Assembly (NCBI GenBank): GCA_910577225.1
Contig: CAJTMV010000002.1
Location: forward strand, 124,001 to 188,000
Reading direction: 5' to 3'
Origin: an uncultured Eubacterium sp.
Lineage (GTDB): Bacteria > Bacillota > Clostridia > Lachnospirales > Lachnospiraceae
Length of the DNA: 64,000 bases
How positions within the stretch are numbered: the stretch's first letter is position 1; the number at the start of each line of letters is the position of its first letter. Below are positions 1 to 8,114 of the stretch, piece by piece. A program made the position numbers and the translations under genes. Below the pieces are notes generated by a model. The model was not told the DNA's origin. It saw only the letters and a program-made list of their open reading frames with translations, and searched no databases.

Positions 1-2396
1 TTATCCGGATCATATTCCATCGAAAGAACGTCGCTCCCAAAGCATTTGCCCATGCTGATCTGGGAAAGACTGTAAAACTGCTTTACTGTCGCATATGCAA
101 ACTGGCTGATCAGCCGCAGCACTTTATAATCATATGCGAAAGAACCTGGCGGAACCGTCTTTTCTCCGGCTTTTTCATTATAAGCGCCGTCTTTATAATC
201 AATCAGACCGGATAAGGCGCCCGTTCCGTTTTGCTTCTTTTGCGTCGTATCGATATCGCTGAAATCAAACATAAAATGATGGACGTAAAACCGTTCCCGG
301 TCCAGACCCGCCATCAGCCCGCCAAGGCTGGCCGGAACAGCCGTTACCGCGGCTTTGAGCACAAGCACGCCGTTCCAGTTTTCATCGGTAATCTTTTTCT
401 GAAAATTCTCGTATAAAGATTCTCCCTCGTGCTCTCTGAGATAACCGGTCAGCCACTGTGACAGCACCGTTAATTCATCCGCTTTGCAAAACGTATCTGC
501 CATCGTCCATTTGGAAGGGTGTTTCATCAGTTCCAGGAGCGAGCCTTTACAGCTTTTTAAAATCAAAACGCCCGCATAGTCCCCGTAATGATTTCTCCTG
601 CCCGTATCAGCCAGAAACTCCCATCCGTCCGCCTGCGCCCTGTTTTGAAAACAGGTTTTTGGTAAATGCGCGGCATCTGCGGCAACCAGACAAAGCTGAC
701 CGGAGGAAAACGCCTGCTGCAGCTTTTCATCCGGTTTCACAAATCCAAACTCCAAAATCCCGCCAGTCTGTGTCCTTGTCTGTCCAAGCCGGATCATCTG
801 CCACTCTCCGCTGACCGGATCGATATCTGCCAGTATCCCGGATGGCGTAACGACCGTCTCCGCCGCATTCGTACCGCATAATTTTTTTGCATTCTGCGGT
901 CTTTGCGCATACCGCAGCTTCTGCCCCGCCTGAAAAAGACTCTGATCGATCCGGTTTTTTCGAATCGGAAACAGAATCGTCTGTTCCAGCTCTGTCACCT
1001 CTTTTGCAGTCAGTGTGCCTGTCTCTGCTGTCACCTCCGCACCCCCATAGGGTATCATTGGAAAACATGCTCCCTGCGGAGACTTTGGCAAACACACACA
1101 CGGTTCTTTGGGCAGCAGCATCGGACTATTTTTGAGTTCAAACAGCCTCCCCCGCTCCGGCTGTGCCACATAGCAGGGCAGCTGATCCGGCGCTGCTGCT
1201 TCAAACGATACCCAGGAGGTTGTAAACGTCTGATCCAGCGTGCCTGTAAACGAGCCGGCCGGAGGTCCGAGCGGGTCCGCCGCGCGCAGCGGAAACTTTG
1301 AAGCAAATGCTCCCTGATACGTCACAAACCGCAGTGCGTCACTTCTGTTATCTTTTGACGAAGCATGTACCGCCACCTTTTCCACCCCGTTCAGTCCGCA
1401 TAAGACCTCCTGCCATTGTTCTCCCGCTTTGGATAAAACCTCATAATCTCCCGACGGAGAAAAGACAAACGGACGGATACCGGATACCGGCTCGTAACCA
1501 GACACCGGCTCATAGCCCGCCGCAAGCCGGCCCGCAGAGGGCGGATATGCCGTCGGCCGCAGCATGACACATTCTCCCATGGGCGTCAGATACCACGACC
1601 GCAGCATCCGCTGCGGCTGTTTATAATAGAACATCGAACGAATCACCGGCCGCGTCTTTGCCCCGTCATACACGCCCTTTGGCAAAAGCGGATAAATTTT
1701 GCAGAAAAACCGGTCTTTTTCACATTGTTCCACTAAAAACGGATACCACTGCGCACGATAGGAGCTTTTATTTCCATCCGGTATGACAATCTGAAATCCG
1801 GCATGCAGCTGCCTGGTAAGTATCTCCCCCGAAATATCCGTAGTAAAGGTAACCGTTCCGGCATCTTTATTCCCAAAATTCAGTGAAATCAGATCGATTT
1901 TATCCATCCCCTCCGGCGCATATCTGCCGCTAAACGACGCTGTCTGATAGCCCCTTTGACCAAGAATCAGGCCATCCTGCTCCAAAGAAACAGCTACCTG
2001 CGACTGCGCTTTCACAAGCAGCTCCAGACCAGTCTCCAGATAAAAAGACAAATCCTGCGACAGCATCGTTCCATCTGCAGACAGTATACACAAACAGCCG
2101 GTTTCCGACTCTTTTTCGTCCGCCGCCCACAATATGCACCGTTTTGCATACTTTTTTCTTAAGATGCGCGCAATACGGTCTGTAAAATTCTGCTCCTGTT
2201 CCCAGCTGGAAAATTGCGGTCTTTGTCCAAGCATCAGAAAACTGGCTGCCATCTGTTGATTGGTCAGCGCATCCGATAATGTCACGTTTTCCCCGCAGAC
2301 TTCCGCTTCTCCCATTACGCAGATCCCGCACCAGACGCTTCCCTGGTCTTGCGCTTCATACAGTCTGCCCGTAAATCCATGCTTTGTAAAAACCAT
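1..2396 (-). CDS. Large unrecognised protein, C-terminus beyond the window
   Basis: An open frame of at least 798 codons runs from ATG at 2394-2396 off the left edge without a stop; I checked the frame at several points along it. GGAAAGGGG lies just upstream of the start. I do not recognise a family. There is no signal peptide and no clear membrane segment. The composition is that of a large soluble protein rich in aromatic residues and Gly/Pro, with many short beta-like stretches. One hexapeptide, GYEPVS, occurs twice in tandem around residues 300-312. The region around residues 610-700 (HYGDYAGVLILKSCKGSL, then HPSKWTMADTF) looks most like a folded domain. The gene follows 2518-3219 on the same strand, but a terminator lies between them, so it may have its own promoter. 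Function unknown; no database comparison was possible. Confidence 0.8.
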   Translation of the reverse strand, partial: MVFTKHGFTGRLYEAQDQGSVWCGICVMGEAEVCGENVTLSDALTNQQMAASFLMLGQRPQFSSWEQEQNFTDRIARILRKKYAKRCILWAADEKESETGCLCILSADGTMLSQDLSFYLETGLELLVKAQSQVAVSLEQDGLILGQRGYQTASFSGRYAPEGMDKIDLISLNFGNKDAGTVTFTTDISGEILTRQLHAGFQIVIPDGNKSSYRAQWYPFLVEQCEKDRFFCKIYPLLPKGVYDGAKTRPVIRSMFYYKQPQRMLRSWYLTPMGECVMLRPTAYPPSAGRLAAGYEPVSGYEPVSGIRPFVFSPSGDYEVLSKAGEQWQEVLCGLNGVEKVAVHASSKDNRSDALRFVTYQGAFASKFPLRAADPLGPPAGSFTGTLDQTFTTSWVSFEAAAPDQLPCYVAQPERGRLFELKNSPMLLPKEPCVCLPKSPQGACFPMIPYGGAEVTAETGTLTAKEVTELEQTILFPIRKNRIDQSLFQAGQKLRYAQRPQNAKKLCGTNAAETVVTPSGILADIDPVSGEWQMIRLGQTRTQTGGILEFGFVKPDEKLQQAFSSGQLCLVAADAAHLPKTCFQNRAQADGWEFLADTGRRNHYGDYAGVLILKSCKGSLLELMKHPSKWTMADTFCKADELTVLSQWLTGYLREHEGESLYENFQKKITDENWNGVLVLKAAVTAVPASLGGLMAGLDRERFYVHHFMFDFSDIDTTQKKQNGTGALSGLIDYKDGAYNEKAGEKTVPPGSFAYDYKVLRLISQFAYATVKQFYSLSQISMGKCFGSDVLSMEYDPD

Positions 2397-2426
2397 ACTA
2401 CATCCCCTTTCCTGAATAAAAGTTAC

Positions 2427-2473
2427 AAAAAGCCATGCTGGTATCATTTTTTCAATTACCCAGCATGGCTTTT
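2427..2473 (-). terminator. Rho-independent terminator after 2518-3219
   Basis: The arms at 2427-2441 and 2460-2473 form a 14-bp perfect stem (AAAAGCCATGCTGG and its complement) ending in a T run on the minus strand. It lies in the 120-bp gap between two minus-strand genes, so it should stop or attenuate transcription before the large unknown gene. Confidence 0.8.
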
Positions 2474-2517
2474 CTTATGCCCTGTTTTGGCATGTTCCAT
2501 ATTTCATACAGCTTATC

Positions 2518-3219
2518 CTAATATTGAAATGTACACGATGCCGCAAGATACGTCCTTGTATCCGCCAATCCGTCTCCCGGCAAAAACAGTCCAAGACAGT
2601 AATCCTGTCCGGACGCCAGATTCAGCTGACCAATAATCCCGGTTCCCTGATCGTTATCACAATCGATCCGCACCAGCGCTATCTCGTTTTTCCCCGGATA
2701 AGGTACTCTTTTTCTCTCCCAGATCGCCGCAAACGCCTGATGCTCCTTCGGCGTATATCCTTCCACCGTCTGATAGCTGAAACTTACAGAAGTATCGTTT
2801 GCTGCCGTCATCTCGATACGACAGCTGCCGTACCGATACTCCAGACCGCCATTTTCATCCTGCGAAATCGTAACGCTGGCTGCCGCCTGATCCGGATCCG
2901 GTCCTACCGAATACCCAATCGTAAAACTGTTCTTTCCGATATTCAGTCCCTGAATGTAAATCTGCCCATCCTCATCGTCGTTCGGCAGATCATAAGTACG
3001 AAACGGAACGCTTCCCCACTTTACGCCGTCTGATTTCCAGATATGCAGCTTATTTCCAAACGTTTGCGGACAATTGCCGGTAATCGTCTGATAGCTCAGA
3101 TTGATCTGATGTCCGCTTACACTGTCCACCCGCAAAGAAATCCCGCCGCCGTTCTCAGCTCCTGTGTCCTGATTTTCACTTTCCCCGATACGGTCAAAAC
3201 GAATCGTTATCTCATCCAT
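2518..3219 (-). CDS. Unrecognised two-repeat beta-rich protein
   Basis: Encodes 233 residues. The ATG at 3217-3219 is chosen over an upstream in-frame codon because GGAAAGGGG sits directly before it. The protein consists of two diverged tandem domains of about 105 residues. The matching signatures are LSYQTITGNCPQTF...LHIW in the first and FSYQTVEGYTPKEH...AAIW in the second; each ends in a hydrophobic strand followed by G-P-D or P-G-D. Alternating hydrophobic and polar residues suggest a beta-sandwich fold. There is no signal peptide or membrane segment, so it is probably cytoplasmic or carried by a partner. It stands immediately upstream of the large unknown gene and has the same ribosome-binding-site style, which suggests a shared role. 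Family not recognised. Confidence 0.75.
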   Translation of the reverse strand: MDEITIRFDRIGESENQDTGAENGGGISLRVDSVSGHQINLSYQTITGNCPQTFGNKLHIWKSDGVKWGSVPFRTYDLPNDDEDGQIYIQGLNIGKNSFTIGYSVGPDPDQAAASVTISQDENGGLEYRYGSCRIEMTAANDTSVSFSYQTVEGYTPKEHQAFAAIWERKRVPYPGKNEIALVRIDCDNDQGTGIIGQLNLASGQDYCLGLFLPGDGLADTRTYLAASCTFQY

Positions 3220-3391
3220 GATTTTTATTCCCCTTTCCAATACGATTGCGTTCCCTGACAGTCCGACGCGTGAACGAACATCCACGGCATCTGACTTTAA
3301 GGCTATAATATGATATCGGTCATTTCATTCGATAAAATAACACGATTTTTATCCTTTGAACTACCAGTTCGAAGCAGTAAAAATATCTCAT

Positions 3392-4054
3392 TTACGAATG
3401 AAGCGACGCCTCTCCCTGCTCCAGCAGCCGTACATATTCTTCCCATAAGATCGTCCTGCCTCCCATACTTTGTAAATGTTCTGTTGGAAACTGGCAGTCG
3501 ATCATTACAAAATTGTGCTGCTCCAGCAGACTGGCAAATGCGATCAGCGCCGTTTTGGAGCCGTTTTCTTTTTCTGAAAACATACTTTCTCCAAAAAAAC
3601 ACCTTCCAATGCATACGCCGTACAGACCGCCTGCAAGCGCACCGTCTTCATATGCTTCCACGCTCATGGCATACCCTGCCTGATGCAGCCGGCTGTAAGC
3701 GGTTTCCATCTCGTCGGTAATCCAGGTACCTTGCTCGTATTCACGTTTCATGCGGCACCGATGCATCGTATCTTCAAAATCCCGATTTAACAGCAGATTC
3801 AGCTCGTGTTTTTTCATATATTTTTTCATGGAGCGGGAAATATGTATCTCGCCTGGAAAGATCACAAACCGCTCTTTCGGGCACCACCATAGGATTTCTT
3901 CTCCCGGGTTGTACCATGGAAAGATCCCATGTGTGTAAGCGAGAAGAAGGCGGTCTGTCGACAGATCGCCCCCTGCTGCAAGCAGCCCGTCCGGCCTTGC
4001 AAGCACAGGATCCGGAAACGAGATTTCATTTTTGTTTAATCGATATACCGGCAT
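3392..4054 (-). CDS. aat: Leucyl/phenylalanyl-tRNA-protein transferase
   Basis: A 220-residue Aat that transfers Leu or Phe from aminoacyl-tRNA to the N-terminus of proteins starting with Lys or Arg, creating a degradation signal for ClpS-ClpA in the cytoplasm. Family features visible are FPDP near the N-terminus, GIFPWY, WWCPKERFVI, GGLYGVCIGRCFFGESMFS and IDCQFPTEHLQSMGG. Start: ATG at 4052-4054, preceded by AAGGAGAA. A longer frame to 4105 exists but would run deep into clpA. The chosen start overlaps the end of clpA by 29 bp, which indicates translational coupling. Placement next to clpA and clpS gives a complete N-degron operon, uncommon in the Firmicutes lineages I know. Confidence 0.95.
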   Translation of the reverse strand: MPVYRLNKNEISFPDPVLARPDGLLAAGGDLSTDRLLLAYTHGIFPWYNPGEEILWWCPKERFVIFPGEIHISRSMKKYMKKHELNLLLNRDFEDTMHRCRMKREYEQGTWITDEMETAYSRLHQAGYAMSVEAYEDGALAGGLYGVCIGRCFFGESMFSEKENGSKTALIAFASLLEQHNFVMIDCQFPTEHLQSMGGRTILWEEYVRLLEQGEASLHS

Positions 4055-6374
4055 CCTGATTCTCCTTTTCCGCAGCTGTTTTTCCTTCGGCGCTGCCTGT
4101 GCCATGCTGGTCCATGTGCAGATGAAACTGACCGTCGGACGCCGTCAGCACGCAAGTCCCGCCCTGTCTGAGACGGCCGAATAAGATTTCATCCGCAAAC
4201 AGCGGTTTGATTTCATTTTGTATGATCCGCTCGATCTGTCTGGCGCCGTATTCTGCGCTGACACCTTTCTGTTTCAGCAGCGCTCTGGCATCGGTATCCG
4301 CCGTCAGCTTTACGCGCTTACGCAGCAGCTTTTCACAGAGCTCTCCGAGCTTTTTGTCTATGATCTGCTCTGCCATTTTCTCGCTGATACTGTGGAACGT
4401 AACGATTTTATTCAGACGGTTGCGAAATTCCGGCTGAAAAATACGCCGCACTTCTTCCAGTACCACATCCGACGTTACGTCCTGTCCCAGAAAACCGATC
4501 CCTGGTTTTCCAATCCGGCTTGCCCCTGCATTCGACGTCATAATAATTATGACGTTGCGAAAATCTGCTTTTCTGCCCTGGTTATCGGTCAGCGTGGCAT
4601 GGTCCATCACCTGCAGCAGGATATGATAAATATCCGGATGCGCTTTTTCTATCTCGTCCAAAAGCAGCACTGCATGCGGATGTCTGCGGATTGCTTCTGT
4701 CAAAAGACCGCCTTCCTCATAGCCTACATATCCGGCCGGCGCTCCGATGAGCTTCGCAACCGCATGTTTTTCTTCATATTCGCTCATATCAAAGCGAATC
4801 AGCCGGATCCCCAGCTCTTTTGCAAGACTTTTCGCGATCTGCGTCTTTCCGACGCCTGTAGGCCCCGCAAACAGCAGGCTCGCCAGAGGCTTTTCTTCGT
4901 CGAGCAGTCCCGCCCGCGCAAATTTGACAGCATGCACTACCTGCTGCAGCGCCTCGTCCTGGCCGAATATCACGCGTTTTAACCGCTCTTCCAGTACGGA
5001 CAGAGACTGGATTTCATCGCTTTCCACCGTCTGCTTTGGAATGTGACATATTTTGGATACGATCTCGTCCAGCAGCTTTTTATCTATCGTCTGCGGCTCA
5101 TCCGCAAGCGGATGCATCCGCCGGTACGCGCCTGCTTCATCGATCAGATCGATCGCTTTGTCCGGCAGAAAGCGTTCGGTCATATATTTCGCGCTGATAC
5201 GTACGGCATACTCCAGAGCTCCTTTCTCATAGACGACGCCGTGAAACGACTCGTAATTGTCTTTGAGTCCTTCCAGTATACGGACAGCATCCTGCTGCTG
5301 CGGCTCTTTGATCTCAATATTCTGAAAGCGGCGCACGAGACTTTTGCTTTTTTCAAAATGCTTTTTATACTCTTCAAACGTCGTAGCTCCGATAAATCGG
5401 ATATGCCCTGCTGACAAATAAGGTTTGAGCAGATTGGAAATATCCAGGCTGCCCCCGTTTACCGCTCCGGCGCCTACAATGTTGTGTATCTCGTCGATAT
5501 AAATAATCGGCTGCGTTTCCCGACCGATACTGTCCAGCACCTGTTTCAGACGTTTCTCAAAATCTCCCCGATACTGTGTGCCTGCCAAAAGGCTGCCGAG
5601 ATCGAGCGAAAAGATTCTTGCGCCAAGCAGCGGCTTTGGCACCTTCTGCTCATTTAAAAGCTGTGCCAGTCCATATACAATCGCCGTCTTTCCGACTCCG
5701 GGTTCTCCGATATGCAGCGGATTGTTTTTCTCCTTGCGGCAGAGAATCTGCATCGTCCGCTCCAGTTCCTCCTGTCTGCCGATTAACGGATTACAGCCTT
5801 CCAGAGCGTCGTTGACGCAGACGGCATACTGCTGCCAGAAACGATCCTTTTTTCCGGTCCGTTCCTGTACGGACTCTTCCCCATCGTCTTGCGTATGCCC
5901 CCACAGATCTGCCTGCTTCTGACGGCTGCTGTCAGGCGTATCTTCTTCCTGTATGACAGCCATTTCCTGTAAAAGCTCTGCCTGTCCCACGCCCTGTTCA
6001 TGCATATAATATACGGCATAGCTTTCTTTTAGTTCATACATGGCATGCATAATATGTGTCAGCTCTACCGCGGTCCTGCCGCTGTTTTGCGCGGATTCCC
6101 AGGCATAAGCCAGCATAATTGCGGCCCCCTGTGACAGCTGGGGCACACAGGCGGCGTCTTCGGCATAAGGTTCCATATATTCTTCCAGATAAGTCTTTAA
6201 ACTGCGGTCCAGTTTTTCTACCTGCCCGCCGCAGTTTTCAAATGCCCGCGCAAATACCTGGTTCTGACAGGCCTCATACAGCAGCAGTTCCGGAGTTACA
6301 TACTCAAAACGTGCCTTTTCCGCCAGTCCGAATGCTGTGTCCAGTATTTTCGCCGCTTCACCCGATAGTTGCAT
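4026..6374 (-). CDS. clpA: ClpA, AAA+ unfoldase of the ClpAP protease
   Basis: A 782-residue Clp ATPase that unfolds substrates and feeds them to ClpP. An N-terminal Clp repeat domain (residues 1-145) is followed by an acidic linker. The first AAA+ module has Walker A GEPGVGKTA and IIYIDEIHNIVGAGA; the second has GPTGVGKTQ, VLLLDEIEKAH and sensor residues near NRLNKIV. There is no middle coiled-coil insertion of the ClpB/ClpC type between the two modules, which supports ClpA over ClpC. Start ATG at 6372-6374 is preceded by GAGGAGGAA lying in the end of clpS. The gene is flanked by clpS and aat on the same strand, so its specificity is presumably set by ClpS. The first module reads NPLHIGEPGVGKT, where many relatives have NPVLVGEPGVGKT. 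Confidence 0.96.
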   Translation of the reverse strand: MQLSGEAAKILDTAFGLAEKARFEYVTPELLLYEACQNQVFARAFENCGGQVEKLDRSLKTYLEEYMEPYAEDAACVPQLSQGAAIMLAYAWESAQNSGRTAVELTHIMHAMYELKESYAVYYMHEQGVGQAELLQEMAVIQEEDTPDSSRQKQADLWGHTQDDGEESVQERTGKKDRFWQQYAVCVNDALEGCNPLIGRQEELERTMQILCRKEKNNPLHIGEPGVGKTAIVYGLAQLLNEQKVPKPLLGARIFSLDLGSLLAGTQYRGDFEKRLKQVLDSIGRETQPIIYIDEIHNIVGAGAVNGGSLDISNLLKPYLSAGHIRFIGATTFEEYKKHFEKSKSLVRRFQNIEIKEPQQQDAVRILEGLKDNYESFHGVVYEKGALEYAVRISAKYMTERFLPDKAIDLIDEAGAYRRMHPLADEPQTIDKKLLDEIVSKICHIPKQTVESDEIQSLSVLEERLKRVIFGQDEALQQVVHAVKFARAGLLDEEKPLASLLFAGPTGVGKTQIAKSLAKELGIRLIRFDMSEYEEKHAVAKLIGAPAGYVGYEEGGLLTEAIRRHPHAVLLLDEIEKAHPDIYHILLQVMDHATLTDNQGRKADFRNVIIIMTSNAGASRIGKPGIGFLGQDVTSDVVLEEVRRIFQPEFRNRLNKIVTFHSISEKMAEQIIDKKLGELCEKLLRKRVKLTADTDARALLKQKGVSAEYGARQIERIIQNEIKPLFADEILFGRLRQGGTCVLTASDGQFHLHMDQHGTGSAEGKTAAEKENQDAGISIKQK

Positions 6375-6376
6375 AT

Positions 6377-6676
6377 TTATTCCTCCTCGATGGTCATGCG
6401 AAACGGAAATCCCTCTTCTTTTGCCCGATCTGCAGCCGCAGCGACTTTGGAAACCGCAAGATCATAAGGATAGGAACCGACCGCCGCTCTGCCGCTTTGA
6501 TGCACCCGCATCATCAGATGCTCCGCTTCTGGGGGAGCTTTACGAAATATCTGAATCAGAATCTCAACGACAAATTCCATTGAAGTAAAGTCGTCATTGT
6601 GCATAATTACGCGATAATGTTTCGGTTGTTTGATTTTCATCTTTGCATGTTCTTTGATCTGGCCCTGAACCGACAT
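6377..6676 (-). CDS. clpS: ClpS adaptor for N-degron substrates
   Basis: A 99-residue ClpS that binds proteins with Leu, Phe, Tyr or Trp at the N-terminus and delivers them to ClpA. The family core is clear: HYRVIMHNDDFTSMEFVVEIL, where NDD-x-T-x-M-E forms the binding pocket, then a Met/Val-rich helix with H-x-x-G/S, and the C-terminal strand EEGFPFRMTIEEE. The flexible N-terminal extension of about 20 residues is normal in length. Start ATG at 6674-6676 follows GGGAGGT. Its stop is separated from the clpA start by two bases, so the two are co-translated. The 35-bp gap to hemC upstream allows read-through from the tetrapyrrole genes. Confidence 0.95.
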   Translation of the reverse strand: MSVQGQIKEHAKMKIKQPKHYRVIMHNDDFTSMEFVVEILIQIFRKAPPEAEHLMMRVHQSGRAAVGSYPYDLAVSKVAAAADRAKEEGFPFRMTIEEE

Positions 6677-6711
6677 CTTTTCTTACCTCCCGTATACGAC
6701 GTACCATACGC

Positions 6712-7587
6712 TTACCTGCTGCGCAAAACATGTGCGAGCCGCATTCCCAGCTGCTCCGCCTCCTGTTTTGCCGCAGTCATTTGTTTTTTTTGCAGGATGC
6801 CTTCCTTTGTGACAATCATTCCGGTCAGCGTGACGCTGTCTGCCGATACGTCCGCGTAAGCGGCTGCCGGCGAAGAACACCCTCCTCCAAATTCCCGAAT
6901 AAAACTGCGCTCTGCCAGCGCCTGCCATCTGGCGTTTTCATCAAAAAAGCCCCAAAGTATCTTCTGGTCAAAATCTTTTCTTCCCTGTATGGCAAGTATG
7001 CCCTGCCCCGCAGCCGGAACCATCTGCGACACCGGATAACAGCTGCTGATGCGGTGTGTTAGTCCAAGCCGCCGCAGTCCGGCAGCCGCCAGAACGAGCG
7101 CGCCGTATTCTCCGGTGTCCAGCTTATGCAGACGGGTCAGTACATTGCCGCGGACCGAACGTACCTTACATCCCGGGTAAAGCTGTGCCAGCTGTACGCG
7201 CCTTCGCGGACTCGATGTGCCGACGGGCTTTAATACATCCGGCGCTTCACATCCCTGCGGCAGCACGAGAGCATCCCTGGGATCTTCTCTGCGTGAGAAT
7301 CCAAGTATTGGAAAATCCTCAGACAGTTCCATTGGCATATCTTTTAACGAATGAACTGAAAGATCGGTACGGTTTTCATACAATGCCGCGTCCAGTTCTT
7401 TTACAAAAAGTCCTTTTCCGCCGATCTCATCCAGATTTCTGTCCAGTATCTTATCGCCCGTCGTCTTCATTTTAACCAGAACGGCCTCATATTGCGGACA
7501 GTTTGTTTCGATATATTGTTTTAACTGCTCAGCCTGTGCGCAGGCCAGCAGGCTTTCCCTGGTTCCAATCCGGATTTGTTTTTTCAT
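6712..7587 (-). CDS. hemC: Hydroxymethylbilane synthase (porphobilinogen deaminase)
   Basis: A 291-residue enzyme that polymerises four porphobilinogen molecules into hydroxymethylbilane in tetrapyrrole synthesis. The N-terminus IRIGTRESLLACAQA, the catalytic segment HSLKDMPMEL, the arginine-rich TSSPRRRVQLAQL, RGNVLTRLHKLD and the dipyrromethane-cofactor cysteine in EFGGGCSSPAAAY are all present. The start overlaps the stop of the upstream gene by 4 bp, so it is translationally coupled. No hemB, hemD or hemL lies in the window, so the remaining steps must be encoded elsewhere. With cobQ and cobD just upstream, the product probably feeds siroheme and cobalamin rather than heme. Confidence 0.96.
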   Translation of the reverse strand: MKKQIRIGTRESLLACAQAEQLKQYIETNCPQYEAVLVKMKTTGDKILDRNLDEIGGKGLFVKELDAALYENRTDLSVHSLKDMPMELSEDFPILGFSRREDPRDALVLPQGCEAPDVLKPVGTSSPRRRVQLAQLYPGCKVRSVRGNVLTRLHKLDTGEYGALVLAAAGLRRLGLTHRISSCYPVSQMVPAAGQGILAIQGRKDFDQKILWGFFDENARWQALAERSFIREFGGGCSSPAAAYADVSADSVTLTGMIVTKEGILQKKQMTAAKQEAEQLGMRLAHVLRSR

Positions 7588-8072
7588 AGCCGCTCCGTTC
7601 CATCTGTCCTGGGCAGATGCCGCTGGCGCAGACGCTTACAAAACTGCGCCGTTTTTTTATGATTCCCGTCTGTACTTGTCACTCCGATAATCAGCCCGTC
7701 GCGCTCTACAAGCGCTGGAAAATAAAAATCGCACTGACTGGCGCAGGAAGCGTTGTTCACCGGAATCTGCTTCTGCCGGCATTCCTGATAAATCATCGTA
7801 TTTACCGACGCGTCGTTTGTCGCGGCAAGTACATAATCCGTATGTTCTTTTACAATCTCGCTGCTGCGGTATTGTCTTTGCTCGATCGACAGCTGCTGCG
7901 CATGTGTTTCTTGCAGCTGACGAATGTTATCGTGAATCTCAGGCGCAATGACCGTTACGAGCGCTCCATACCGCAGCAGACCCGTAACGCGGCGCAGTGC
8001 GATCTGCCCGGCCCCGTAGACACGTATCCTTTTCTGGGACAAATTCACAAACATCGGAAAATACGCTGGCAT
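7584..8072 (-). CDS. Precorrin-2 dehydrogenase (CysG N-terminal / Met8-like)
   Basis: A 162-residue protein with an NAD-binding fold: YFPMFVNLSQKRIRVYGAGQIALRRV at the N-terminus is the usual opening of the precorrin-2 dehydrogenase / sirohydrochlorin ferrochelatase family, followed by the middle motif VLAATNDASVN and CDFYFPALVERDGLIIGVTSTDGNHKKT. It oxidises precorrin-2 to sirohydrochlorin and in some members inserts iron. It is shorter than stand-alone family members of about 200 residues, lacking most of the C-terminal helical part, as in several clostridial versions between hemA and hemC. Its stop overlaps hemC by 4 bp. Whether it retains chelatase activity cannot be told from the sequence. 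Confidence 0.88.
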   Translation of the reverse strand: MPAYFPMFVNLSQKRIRVYGAGQIALRRVTGLLRYGALVTVIAPEIHDNIRQLQETHAQQLSIEQRQYRSSEIVKEHTDYVLAATNDASVNTMIYQECRQKQIPVNNASCASQCDFYFPALVERDGLIIGVTSTDGNHKKTAQFCKRLRQRHLPRTDGTERL

Positions 8073-8114
8073 AGCCGCTCCTTTCGATTCTGATTCTTTT
8101 TATTCTGACTCTTT

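Noticed and set aside
4218..4982. 254-codon plus-strand ORF opposite clpA
   Set aside because: It lies wholly antisense to the conserved AAA+ core of clpA, has no ribosome-binding site and its translation looks random.
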